This document shows, in pieces, positions 25,258 to 33,796 of a stretch of 64,000 nt of DNA. The notes beneath the pieces are model-generated. The model did no database searches and was not told the DNA's origin. It saw nothing but the letters and a program-made list of their open reading frames with translations. The translations under genes were made by a program, and so were the position numbers. The stretch is from assembly GCA_040255465.1 (NCBI GenBank), contig JBDZVA010000010.1:7774-71773 (forward strand), given 5' to 3'. Position 1 is the first letter of the stretch. Each line of letters starts with the position of its first letter. This DNA is from UBA5793 sp040255465 (lineage in GTDB: Bacteria; Planctomycetota; Phycisphaerae; Phycisphaerales; UBA5793).

Positions 25258-27906
25258 TCAGTGACCGCTTGGCTCAGACACTCCTTCGGGCAGTTCGTCC
25301 CACTGCGGCAGATAGTCGTCGCGGCCGCAGTGATGAGCCGCCGGGGAGGAGAATTCGTATGGACCTCGGTGAACGACCGGCGTCTCGTGGAAGTTTTCGT
25401 GCCACGGCGGGCTGGTCGCGTACCACTCCAGTGAGTTGGCCCGCCACGGGTTCGACCCGTTGGGCCGGCCGAACGCCATGTCCTTGCGGCCCCACGCCAT
25501 GAACCACACCAGTCCGACGACGGCCGTCAAGCCCGTGCAGATCCAGCCCAGCATCACATTCGACCAGACCACGATGCGGAACTGGCCCGTGCTCGGGCTC
25601 TTCCACGTGCGAGAGACGAGTTGGTTCTTCGCGTGGTCGAGTCTGGCGATCTCCGCCGTCGAGCCCGTCACCATGAGGCGATTGGCCTCAACCAGCGACC
25701 GGACGTCTTCGGGAAGCGATGCAATCAGCTCGGTGCTCACGGTCACCTGGTTGTACGTCTTGGGTGACGCCTTGACGACCGCGCCCAGCGGCGTCGACGT
25801 CCAGTCGACATTGGCGCTCTTGGCGGCATCGTAGAACTTGTTGAAGTTGAGAATGTAACTGGTCGCCACCGGCATCTGAGCCGGCTCCCCCGTCGCCTCG
25901 TTCTTGAGGATCGTCGAAGGCTCAGTCCGCGAGGCATCGACCGTCATGGCATAGGGCTGCATCGGCGAGCGGATGAAATCATCGGACGACATCACGTAGG
26001 TTGTGCTGTTGACGCCCATCCACTCCCAGAAATCACCCTTGCCGAACACCGGGAACATGAAGAGCGGAATGGCGATGAGCCAGGTCGCCACGAGCAGCGC
26101 TCTGTTGGCGATCTGTCCCCAGTCGAACCTGGCCACTGTCACGATGAGCATGTCGATGAGGGCCATAAGCGCAAAGAGTAAGGCAAACGCAACGATGGGG
26201 ATCAGGAAGGTGCGCGATTCGCCGCCCAGGCCCCACAGCAGCGAGGCCAGTTTGAGCGGGGTCATCTGGAGCAGCATCACGATCAGCGGATAGACGATGA
26301 AGCGATTGCCGTATTTGCCCAGCGAGCAGAAGAAGTTGATGACGAATGGAATCTGGCCCATGCCGAGCATCAGCGCGCCGATGGTCATGAAGATATTGAG
26401 CGGCTGGAGGTGCTCCAGTGAGGGGTACTCGAGAATCGTCGCGTACCGGCGCGGGTGAGCGCCGATGCCGATGATGTGCATGGTGAAGAACGTCAGGTTG
26501 AAGCCGATGAGCGTCAGCCAGAAGTGCACCACGCCCAGGCGCTGGTTGAGCATCCGGCCGAACATCTTCGGATACCAGTAATAGATGCCCGCGAAGATGC
26601 CCAACAGCGAGCCGCCGAAGAGCACGTAATGAATGTGCCCGACGATGAAGTACGTGTCATGGAAGTAGATGTCGACCGGGGCTGCGGCCATGAAGATGCC
26701 CGACAAGCCGCCGATGACGAACATCGAGACGAACCCGAGGGCGAAGAGCATCGCCGGGCTGTAGTGAATCTGCCCGCCCCAGAGCGTGCCGAGCCAGTTG
26801 AAGGTCTTGATGGCCGAGGGCACGGCGATGAGGATCGTCGACGCCATGAACGCGGTGCCGAGGATCGGATTCATGCCCGACGCGAACATGTGGTGGCCCC
26901 AGACGATGTAGCCGAGGAACGCGATGCCGGCGATGGCGAAGACCATCGGCTTGTAGCCGAAGATCGGTTTGCGCGAGAAGGTCGCGAGGATGTCCGAAGT
27001 CATGCCCATCGAGGGCAGGATCATGATGTACACCGCCGGGTGGCTGTAGAACCAGAACAGGTGCTGCCACATCAGCGGCTGGCCCGAGTCGAGCGTCGAA
27101 GCCTCGGCGCCTGCCCGCACCGCCGACGAGATCGTGAAGAACGAGGTTCCCACATGCCGGTCAAAGATGAGCATGAGGAATGCAGCGGTCAGCACCGGCG
27201 TGCTCATGAGAATCAGGATCGAAGTGATGAACATCGACCACACCGTCAGCGGCATGCGGAACATCGTCATGCCCGGGCAGCGCAGGTTCAGAATCGTCGT
27301 CAGGTAGTTGATCGCGCCCATGAGACTGCTCGAACCAACGAGCAGCAGCGAGATCAACCATAAGGTTTGCGCCTGGCCCGAGAAGGTCGCCAGCGAGAGC
27401 GGCGGATAGCTCGTCCAGCCGCCCTGGGCCCCGCCGTAGTAGAACGCGGCGATCATCACGGCGCCTCCGCTCAGCGCCAGCCAGAAGGAGAGCATGTTGA
27501 GCAGCGGAAAGGCCATGTCCTTGGCGCCGATCTGCAGCGGGATGAGCGTGTTGGCGAAGGCTCCCATGAGCAGCGGGATGATCACGAAGAAGATCATGAA
27601 CGTCGCATGCATGGTGAAGAGCATGTTGTAGAAGTCGCCGGTGATCGGAGCCGACTGCGTCGTCGCCTGGAAGAACTTGCCGGACAAGCCGGGAATCGGG
27701 TTCACCGAATCGAAGGGCCAGGCGATCTGCCACCGCACGGCCAGCGCCAGCAGCCCGCCGACTACCATCAGCAGCAGCGAGGTGAAGAGGAACTGAATGC
27801 CGATGACCTTGTGGTCCATCGAAAAGACGTACTTGCGAATGAACCCGATCTCGTGGTGCGCGTGATCGTGTGCGTGCGAAGCGTGATCAACCGGAAGCGT
27901 GGTCAT
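25258..27906 (-). CDS. ctaD: Cytochrome c oxidase subunit I, A2-type, with large extra loop
   Basis: This 882-residue heme-copper oxidase core protein has heme a ligands H100 and H426, heme a3 ligand H424, CuB ligands H289, H338 and H339, and Tyr293 next to CuB. The motif is YSHPAVY (287-293): the glutamate of HPEVY is Ala and YS precedes the His, as in A2-type oxidases. A hydrophilic segment of roughly 150 residues separates the last two helices, then the usual C-terminal GSNPWRANSLEW... follows. The His-rich N-terminus (HASHAHDHAHH) may bind metal. The start is ATG 27906, not the longer frame. Confidence 0.96.
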   Translation of the reverse strand: MTTLPVDHASHAHDHAHHEIGFIRKYVFSMDHKVIGIQFLFTSLLLMVVGGLLALAVRWQIAWPFDSVNPIPGLSGKFFQATTQSAPITGDFYNMLFTMHATFMIFFVIIPLLMGAFANTLIPLQIGAKDMAFPLLNMLSFWLALSGGAVMIAAFYYGGAQGGWTSYPPLSLATFSGQAQTLWLISLLLVGSSSLMGAINYLTTILNLRCPGMTMFRMPLTVWSMFITSILILMSTPVLTAAFLMLIFDRHVGTSFFTISSAVRAGAEASTLDSGQPLMWQHLFWFYSHPAVYIMILPSMGMTSDILATFSRKPIFGYKPMVFAIAGIAFLGYIVWGHHMFASGMNPILGTAFMASTILIAVPSAIKTFNWLGTLWGGQIHYSPAMLFALGFVSMFVIGGLSGIFMAAAPVDIYFHDTYFIVGHIHYVLFGGSLLGIFAGIYYWYPKMFGRMLNQRLGVVHFWLTLIGFNLTFFTMHIIGIGAHPRRYATILEYPSLEHLQPLNIFMTIGALMLGMGQIPFVINFFCSLGKYGNRFIVYPLIVMLLQMTPLKLASLLWGLGGESRTFLIPIVAFALLFALMALIDMLIVTVARFDWGQIANRALLVATWLIAIPLFMFPVFGKGDFWEWMGVNSTTYVMSSDDFIRSPMQPYAMTVDASRTEPSTILKNEATGEPAQMPVATSYILNFNKFYDAAKSANVDWTSTPLGAVVKASPKTYNQVTVSTELIASLPEDVRSLVEANRLMVTGSTAEIARLDHAKNQLVSRTWKSPSTGQFRIVVWSNVMLGWICTGLTAVVGLVWFMAWGRKDMAFGRPNGSNPWRANSLEWYATSPPWHENFHETPVVHRGPYEFSSPAAHHCGRDDYLPQWDELPEGVSEPSGH

Positions 27907-28014
27907 GATTCGTGCTCGTGCCTCTGATGGAAGTTTCGCGGCTCGGGTGTGAGCCGCTCGCAATCGGGTTCAGGTCCATCCAGCGGCGCCACAACCGCTG
28001 GAGGTCGGCTCTTC

Positions 28015-29031
28015 TCAATAGCCTTCGTCCGCGGATGCGGTCTGCTGCGCCAGCGTGATCTTGGACATGACATGCACATACGTCTCCCACGTCTGCTTGT
28101 CGAGCCAGTCGCGCACGGCGAACTCATCGTCGTCGTACTCCGTCAGCCAGGTCGCCGCGTCCTTGGCCAAAGCCTCGGGATTGATCGGGCCGCTGGGCAT
28201 GACGATGATGCGGCCGCGCATCGAGTAGTGCTGGAGTCCGCACAACTCAGCGCACACCAGATCGAAGTAACCGTGATTCTTCACGTTTTCCCAGGGCACT
28301 TCGAACCAGAGACGCCCGCCGTTCATCCCCGGCACTGCGTCATGCTTGACCCGGAACTCGGGAACAAAGAAGGAGTGCAACACGTCATTGCTCGTGAGCA
28401 GGATGCGCACGGGACGATCCGCAGGGATGCGCAGCTCCGCCTGATTCGTGTAGTCATCGGCGCCCGGAGGATTCTCGCCCGTCCAGTTCGCCGGAACCGC
28501 TTCGCGATCAACCATGATCGGATCGGAGAGATCGTTGTTGGCGCGAGCCTCGGCCAGCGCTACGGCGTTGCGCGGGCCAAACTGGCCGTCGTTTCCCGGA
28601 TAGCGGAAGTACCACGCAAACTGCTGCGCGACGCACTCGATGCGAACGGTGTCTTCACTCGTCGGCGCGTCGAAGCGGATCTCATCCCAGGTGCTCTTGC
28701 TCAACGCGGCGATGAGGACGAGGATCACCGACGGAATAATCGTCCACGTGGCTTCGAGCTTGTTGTTGCCGTGGATGAACTTCGCCTTGCCGCCGGGCAC
28801 CGCCCGATAGCGGAAGGTGAAGTAGAGCAGCAGCAACTGCACGGCGATGAAGACCGCGCCCGTCAGAAGCAGGATGCCCCAGTACAGTCGATCAATGTCA
28901 AAGCCGACATCGGTCACCGCCTTGCGAAGCGGATGCCAGAGCGACGGATCGCCCGTGCCGTACTTCGCCAGTGCCGGCGCGGAAGCGAGACCGATTGCCA
29001 GGCATCCGAGTAGAGGAACACATCGCTTCAT
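28015..29031 (-). CDS. ctaC: Cytochrome c oxidase subunit II
   Basis: This 338-residue protein has a signal peptide, two membrane helices (about 48-72 and 95-112) and a periplasmic cupredoxin domain. The CuA ligands are all present: H219 in VLHSFFVPEF and C260, E262, C264, H268 and M271 in CAELCGLQHYSM. It receives electrons from cytochrome c and passes them to subunit I. There is no fused cytochrome c domain at the C-terminus. It precedes coxA by 108 bp. Confidence 0.96.
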   Translation of the reverse strand: MKRCVPLLGCLAIGLASAPALAKYGTGDPSLWHPLRKAVTDVGFDIDRLYWGILLLTGAVFIAVQLLLLYFTFRYRAVPGGKAKFIHGNNKLEATWTIIPSVILVLIAALSKSTWDEIRFDAPTSEDTVRIECVAQQFAWYFRYPGNDGQFGPRNAVALAEARANNDLSDPIMVDREAVPANWTGENPPGADDYTNQAELRIPADRPVRILLTSNDVLHSFFVPEFRVKHDAVPGMNGGRLWFEVPWENVKNHGYFDLVCAELCGLQHYSMRGRIIVMPSGPINPEALAKDAATWLTEYDDDEFAVRDWLDKQTWETYVHVMSKITLAQQTASADEGY

Positions 29032-29072
29032 AGTCGCTGCAAGCCTCTCGCTGAAATGATCAAAGCCGCAAA

Positions 29073-29101
29073 CGCCCGCAACAGGATCGCTGTCGCGGGC
29101 G
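29073..29101. terminator. Hairpin between cupredoxin and coxB genes
   Basis: CGCCCGC (29073-29079) and GCGGGCG (29095-29101) form a 7-bp stem with a 15-nt loop in the 107-bp gap after the cupredoxin gene stop. No good T-tract follows on the minus strand, so it may only attenuate transcription into ctaC. Confidence 0.3.
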
Positions 29102-29138
29102 CCGGGTTATCCACGTCTGTTTCGCCGAAGTAGAACCA

Positions 29139-29873
29139 CTACTTGGGCGGCTGGTAAGTGAAGTCGACTTCCGCCGTTCCGCCGTCGGTCACTTCAAAGG
29201 AAATCTCTTCCTGGACCGGGGTGAACTTGTCGAACTCATGCCACACTGAAAGGGTGTACTTGCCTGCGGGCAAGCCCTTGATTTCGTACTCGCCGTTCTC
29301 ATCGCTCACCGCGAAGAACGGGTGGTCAAACGTGAAAATGTAGGCGTTCATCCAGGCATGCACGTTGCACGCGAGGTGCATGTGGCTCTCAGGACTGTCA
29401 AACTTGACGTCCTTGACCATGCCCTTGACCGGCTGGCCCTCGTTAAACTGGCCGTTCTTCTCGCTCGTGAACTTCAGGTTGTGGGCGGTGGAGTCGGAGT
29501 TGTGAAACTCGACCGTCTGACCGACCATGGCGCCCACGACGTGCGGAATGTACTGGCAGCCGACCTGGTCAATGACCACCGGCTTGCTGGGGACTTCGAA
29601 CGTTCCCTTGACCGGTCCCTTGACGTACACGACAACGTTGCAGAGCGTCGCCTTCTCCATGTTGAAGACGTACGTTTCGGCCGTAAGTGGCTTCTCCTGG
29701 TGAGCCTGCATGCAGAACGCGTCAGCAGAAACGCGGATCGGCTTGGGCTTGGCCATCTTGCCGTCAAAGTTTATTTTTCCCTTGACCGTCCCGTCGGCGA
29801 GCGTCGCGCCGGCACTCAGGCCAACCATTCCAACCGCCGCCGCAACCATCATCATTCCTGTCAACCGTCTCAT
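29139..29873 (-). CDS. Secreted cupredoxin-like protein with carboxypeptidase-regulatory-like domain
   Basis: This 244-residue protein has a signal peptide (1-26). Its centre shows a type 1 copper pattern: a His in DSTAHNLKF followed by C-x2-H-x2-M in ACNVHAWM. The C-terminal part (DENGEYEIKGLPAGKYTLSVWHEFD) is a carboxypeptidase-regulatory-like beta sandwich. It heads the minus-strand oxidase gene series and could pass electrons to subunit II or supply copper; both are inference. The 235-bp gap to the divergent coxC should hold both promoters, but I could not define them. Confidence 0.82.
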   Translation of the reverse strand: MRRLTGMMMVAAAVGMVGLSAGATLADGTVKGKINFDGKMAKPKPIRVSADAFCMQAHQEKPLTAETYVFNMEKATLCNVVVYVKGPVKGTFEVPSKPVVIDQVGCQYIPHVVGAMVGQTVEFHNSDSTAHNLKFTSEKNGQFNEGQPVKGMVKDVKFDSPESHMHLACNVHAWMNAYIFTFDHPFFAVSDENGEYEIKGLPAGKYTLSVWHEFDKFTPVQEEISFEVTDGGTAEVDFTYQPPK

Positions 29874-30123
29874 TCAGATACCCTTTCAATCTGGTGTGGC
29901 TGGCGCCTCTGCGGCTGCCAGGCCGTGAATCCAAAAAACGTCTGTGCAATTATTCACAAGCCCCGTCGAGGCTGATGATACGCGCTGGATTTCCCATGGG
30001 AACACCCTGCGGCTACTTTTGAGGCATGATCTTCCCCCCCTTTCTCAAGTGAACATTGCGGTCCACATTTCACCATTGTGTCGATGAGGAATTGAGGGCG
30101 CTGGTCGCTTGGCGGAGCGCCTC

Positions 30124-31116
30124 ATGGCAGATACCATCTGGCCCTCTATGAGTACAGCGATCCCTCATCACGGCGTTTCGGGTCACGATCACAGTCACGG
30201 GCACGACGACACCATGCCCCCCGCCATTGGCCTTCCCAATGTCAAACTGTGTATGTGGCTCTTTCTGGTCAGCGAGGTCATGTTCTTTGCCGGCCTGATC
30301 GGGGCGTACATCGTCATCCGATTTGGCACGGCCGGGTGGCCCAACCCCTACGACATCCTCGCCGTCCGCATCACGGCCTTCAACACCTTCCTGCTCATCT
30401 GCTCGTCGGTGACCATGGTCAAGGCGTTCCAGTGGTCCGACGCGGGGGATCGCGGAAAGGCCATGAAGTTCCTGACGGCCACCATCTTCGGGGGCGCCCT
30501 GTTCGTCGGCATCCAGGTCTACGAATACCGCCATCTCCTCCACGCCCCATCGCACGCGCTCCTCGAGAACGTCGAGCACATGATGGCTGAGCGGGGCCTG
30601 GCCGTGGAGGAAGGCTCCGGCCACGCCGCCGCCGCGGCCCCGCAGATCATCCTCGCCTCGATGGGTCAGACCGAGGAAGCCAGGCAGAATGAGCAGTTGA
30701 TCAAGCTCCATAGTCTCCTCGCCGAGGGTCGCCCCGACGTCAAGAAGACGGCAGCCCCCTCCAAGCTGGAAGTCCTCAAGGAGTGGGATCGCCGCGTCCT
30801 GGAAGAGACGATCGCACTCGCTGCTCTGTTCCCTGCCGATTCCAAAGAAGGCTCGGCACTGCGCACGATCGGTCGGCATCAGAACCTCTATCCCGAAGGT
30901 TTCGTGCCCAGCCGGGACAACTTCACCAGCACGTTCTACATCATGACCGGATTCCACGGATTCCACGTCTTTGGCGGCGTCGTCGCGTTGATCGCCATTC
31001 TGGCGCTCTACGCCGTCCGCAAGGCCGGCACGATGGCGATCGAGGTCGTCGGACTCTACTGGCACTTCGTCGACCTTGTCTGGATCATCCTGTTTACCAT
31101 CGTCTACCTCATGTGA
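30124..31116 (+). CDS. ctaE: Cytochrome c oxidase subunit III with extended loop
   Basis: This 330-residue membrane protein has five helices of the oxidase subunit III family, with the conserved glutamate in SEVMFFAGL and the last helices NFTSTFYIMTGFHGFHVFGG and YWHFVDLVWIILFTIVYLM. A hydrophilic segment of about 100 residues between the third and fourth helices is not typical. ATG 30124 is chosen because GGAG lies seven bases upstream; a TTG at 30109 adds five residues. It starts the plus-strand half of the oxidase cluster, divergent from the cupredoxin gene. Confidence 0.93.
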   Translation: MADTIWPSMSTAIPHHGVSGHDHSHGHDDTMPPAIGLPNVKLCMWLFLVSEVMFFAGLIGAYIVIRFGTAGWPNPYDILAVRITAFNTFLLICSSVTMVKAFQWSDAGDRGKAMKFLTATIFGGALFVGIQVYEYRHLLHAPSHALLENVEHMMAERGLAVEEGSGHAAAAAPQIILASMGQTEEARQNEQLIKLHSLLAEGRPDVKKTAAPSKLEVLKEWDRRVLEETIALAALFPADSKEGSALRTIGRHQNLYPEGFVPSRDNFTSTFYIMTGFHGFHVFGGVVALIAILALYAVRKAGTMAIEVVGLYWHFVDLVWIILFTIVYLM

Positions 31117-31166
31117 GGCCCGCGCCAAAGAGCACCTCTGTCCATTCGAACGGGTGAATCAAGACC

Positions 31167-31625
31167 ATGACGACTGCGACTGCCGCATCCATTTCGACGC
31201 ACGCTTCGGGGCACAGCCACCACCCGAACTACATCGCCATCTTCATCTGGCTGGTGATTCTCACGGCGATCGAAGTGTGCATCCCCGAACTCGTGCACAT
31301 CAAGGGCGTGGGCCACGATCCGATGACCCCCTCCGTGCTCGCTCCTGACGCCTACCAGGGCGCGGACGTGGATGCAAACGTGCGGCAGGCCGCGCTCGCG
31401 ATGGCCCCGACGGAGCGGTTTCAGTCTTCGGGCTGGGCGATGCGCATCGGCGTGCTGGCCGTGCTCGCGATCATCAAGGCCGCCATGGTCGGCGCCTACT
31501 TCATGCACCTGCGCTTTGACGGCTGGAAACTCAACCTGATCCTGGCGGCGCCCACAGCGCTGTTTGTCTTCATCATCATCATGTTGACGCCGGATATCGC
31601 CTGGCAGTGGCCGCAACTCTATTGA
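31167..31625 (+). CDS. Cytochrome c oxidase subunit IV-like protein
   Basis: This 152-residue membrane protein has a His-containing N-terminus (ASGHSHHPNYI) and three helices, including LAIIKAAMVGAYFMHLRFD, which is typical of bacterial oxidase subunit IV (Cox4/CyoD-like). About 45 hydrophilic residues separate the first two helices, longer than usual. It follows subunit III by 50 bp. It probably stabilises the oxidase complex. Confidence 0.88.
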   Translation: MTTATAASISTHASGHSHHPNYIAIFIWLVILTAIEVCIPELVHIKGVGHDPMTPSVLAPDAYQGADVDANVRQAALAMAPTERFQSSGWAMRIGVLAVLAIIKAAMVGAYFMHLRFDGWKLNLILAAPTALFVFIIIMLTPDIAWQWPQLY

Positions 31626-31646
31626 CGGTTTCTCCAAAGAGTTGAT

Positions 31647-32153
31647 GTGTACTGGGTACTCGCCTTCGCCGTCAGCATCCTCGGCCTCTTTGGCCCCGCG
31701 CTCACCCTGATCGGGCTGCCCGGGACATGGTTCATCATCGCCCTCGCTCTGCTGGCCCAATGGGCCGCGCACGACACGTTCAACTGGTGGACGCTCGGCG
31801 TGTGCCTGGTACTGGCCATCGTTGGCGAGATCGTTGAGTTTGCCGCGGGAGCCGTCGGCACGCGCCAAGGGGGCGGCACGCGAAGCGCCGGGGTCGGCGC
31901 GCTCATCGGCGGGGTGGTCGGTGCGATCGCGGGAGCGGCCTTTCCGCCTGTCATCGGCGCCATCATCTGGGGCGTCGTCGGCGCTGGTGTTGGAGCAATC
32001 ATCGGCGAATTCAGCACGGGCAATCGTCACTGGCGCTCACACATGACCATCGGCAGCGCGGCCGCCACGGGCAAAGCCGTGGGGACCGTCATCAAGACCG
32101 CGATTGCCATCCTGATCTACGCCATGGTGGTCGTGGCTGCATTTGTACCATAA
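31647..32153 (+). CDS. DUF456 family membrane protein
   Basis: This 168-residue protein is very hydrophobic with Gly-rich helices. The opening FAVSILGLFGPALTLIGLPGTWFIIALALL and the later Gly-rich block VGALIGGVVGAIAGAAF are hallmarks of the DUF456 family, whose function is unknown. The frame starts at GTG 31647; an ATG two bases earlier is out of frame. It follows the oxidase subunit IV gene by 21 bp and may be co-transcribed with it. Confidence 0.85.
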   Translation: MYWVLAFAVSILGLFGPALTLIGLPGTWFIIALALLAQWAAHDTFNWWTLGVCLVLAIVGEIVEFAAGAVGTRQGGGTRSAGVGALIGGVVGAIAGAAFPPVIGAIIWGVVGAGVGAIIGEFSTGNRHWRSHMTIGSAAATGKAVGTVIKTAIAILIYAMVVVAAFVP

Positions 32154-32177
32154 TCGAGATTCACCGGAGGCCATCTG

Positions 32178-32582
32178 ATGACCGTTGAGCGCCAGAACAT
32201 CTCATCGGGGACGCCGTGGGAGAAAAAAGTCGGCTACAGCCGCGCGGTGCGGGTCGGCGGACTCGTCTTCGTCTCAGGGACCATCGCTTCCGATGAATCC
32301 GGCCGGATCCACGCCCCCGGCAATGCCCAAGAGCAGACCCGTTACGTGCTGGCCAAGATCGGCCGCGCGCTGCAGCAGGCCGGTGCGTCGCTGCAGGATG
32401 TCGTGCGGGTGCGGGTCTTCCTCGTCGACATGGATGATCTCGAAGCCGTCGGCCGCGCCCACCATGAGGTGTTCGCCGACATTCGACCCGCGAACACGAC
32501 GGTGGCGGTCAGCGCTCTCGCTTCGCCCGAGTGTCGGGTCGAGATTGAAGTCGACGCCGTGATCACTGGCTTAACGGCGTGA
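32178..32582 (+). CDS. RidA family protein
   Basis: This 134-residue protein has the RidA/YjgF chorismate-mutase-like fold, with YSRAVRVGGLVFVSGTI near the start and the C-terminal block VEIEVDAVI. RidA enzymes hydrolyse reactive enamine or imine intermediates released by PLP enzymes. The conserved arginine before the C-terminal strand is present (ECRVEIE). GGAGG lies eight bases before the ATG. It converges with the aminotransferase gene, and the two stop codons abut at 32582/32583. Confidence 0.92.
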   Translation: MTVERQNISSGTPWEKKVGYSRAVRVGGLVFVSGTIASDESGRIHAPGNAQEQTRYVLAKIGRALQQAGASLQDVVRVRVFLVDMDDLEAVGRAHHEVFADIRPANTTVAVSALASPECRVEIEVDAVITGLTA

Positions 32583-33758
32583 CTACTTCAACATCGCGCG
32601 CAGCGCTTCGCCGAGCCGCTCATACTGGACTGGTGCGTTGTAGACCTGCGCGGAGAGGCGCAGCAGCGATCGGTTGTCGATCACCATCATCGGCACCTCG
32701 ATGCGATACTGCTCGTAGAGGCGACCCTGGAACGCGCGAGCCTCCTCGATCGTCTTGAACTTCACCTTCGACGGAAACTCGACGATCGCCATCGAGCCGA
32801 AATACGCAGTTGAATCCGGCACCGGCAGACGGCCACCGATCATCTCGGCGACCACGCGCCGGCCGTACCGCGCCAGCGCATGGTTGTGCGAGTGCACTCG
32901 AGCCCAGCCCAACCCGGCCATGAATTCGATCGCGGCGCGAACGCAAACATAGGGCGTCGGGTCATCCGTCCCGGTCCAGAAGAACTCTTCAGGGAACTTC
33001 ATGCCGAAGTTGTGCGAAGTCACGACCGGCTCGATGCGCCTGGCCAACCCGGGCCGCACGTAGAGCACCGCCGCCCCCTTGGGAGCACACACCCACTTGT
33101 GCAGGTTGCCCGACCAGAAGTCCGGCGCCATTGCATCGAGATTGAATGGCAGCATTCCCGGAGCGTGAGCCCCATCCACCATCACGTAGATGCCGCGCTC
33201 CCGGCAGGCATCAACGATCGGCTTGACCGGCAGGATCATCGCCGTCGGCGAAGTAATCTGATCAATGACCACAAATCGAGTGCGTTCATTGAGAGCCGCG
33301 ATCACGACGCTCGCGATCTCATCCGGCGACTCCACCGGAAACGGAATCGGCACGAGCACCACCTTCGCCCCCGTTCGATCCGCCACGCACTGCAGCGTCT
33401 TGATGATCGCACCATACCCGTGCTCGACGATGAGCAGTTCATCGCCCGGCCCGAAAGCAAGCGACTTGACAACCGAGTTGATGCCATAGGTCGCGTTGGG
33501 AACAAACGCCAGATTCTTCAGACTCGTACCCAGCAGCGAACCAACCGCCGCCAGCGATTGATCCAACTTGCCGCGCAACGTGCGATCGAGGAACAGCACC
33601 GGCTGGCGTTCCATCTCGGCGCGCAGTTGCGACTGCACATCCTGCACGCAGCGCGGCGTCGCGCCGAACGAGCCATGATTCAGAAACGTCACCTCGGGAT
33701 CGAGCGTCCAGTTCGCGCGAACCTGCGCCCAGTCATCTCCCCAGATCGGATTGTCCAT
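32583..33758 (-). CDS. Class V aminotransferase (isopenicillin N epimerase-like)
   Basis: This 391-residue PLP enzyme of the class V fold opens VTFLNHGSFGATPRCVQ, as in isopenicillin N epimerase- and cysteine desulfurase-like proteins. It carries MVDGAHAPGM with the PLP-pairing Asp and SGNLHKWVCAPKG with the likely Schiff-base Lys in HKW. ATG 33758 is chosen because AGGAT lies eight bases upstream; GTG 33800 overlaps the OppD stop (GTGA) and is an alternative. It follows oppD and oppC on the same strand. The substrate is unknown. Confidence 0.86.
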   Translation of the reverse strand: MDNPIWGDDWAQVRANWTLDPEVTFLNHGSFGATPRCVQDVQSQLRAEMERQPVLFLDRTLRGKLDQSLAAVGSLLGTSLKNLAFVPNATYGINSVVKSLAFGPGDELLIVEHGYGAIIKTLQCVADRTGAKVVLVPIPFPVESPDEIASVVIAALNERTRFVVIDQITSPTAMILPVKPIVDACRERGIYVMVDGAHAPGMLPFNLDAMAPDFWSGNLHKWVCAPKGAAVLYVRPGLARRIEPVVTSHNFGMKFPEEFFWTGTDDPTPYVCVRAAIEFMAGLGWARVHSHNHALARYGRRVVAEMIGGRLPVPDSTAYFGSMAIVEFPSKVKFKTIEEARAFQGRLYEQYRIEVPMMVIDNRSLLRLSAQVYNAPVQYERLGEALRAMLK

Positions 33759-33796
33759 GTCCGGTGATCCTTGCGATTGAGCGGCAATGGTATCGC

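Noticed and set aside
26455..27363. 302-residue plus-strand frame opposite the oxidase subunit I gene
   Set aside because: The composition is extreme (His, Arg, Glu, Asp), the typical reverse complement of a membrane protein gene; subunit I is certain.
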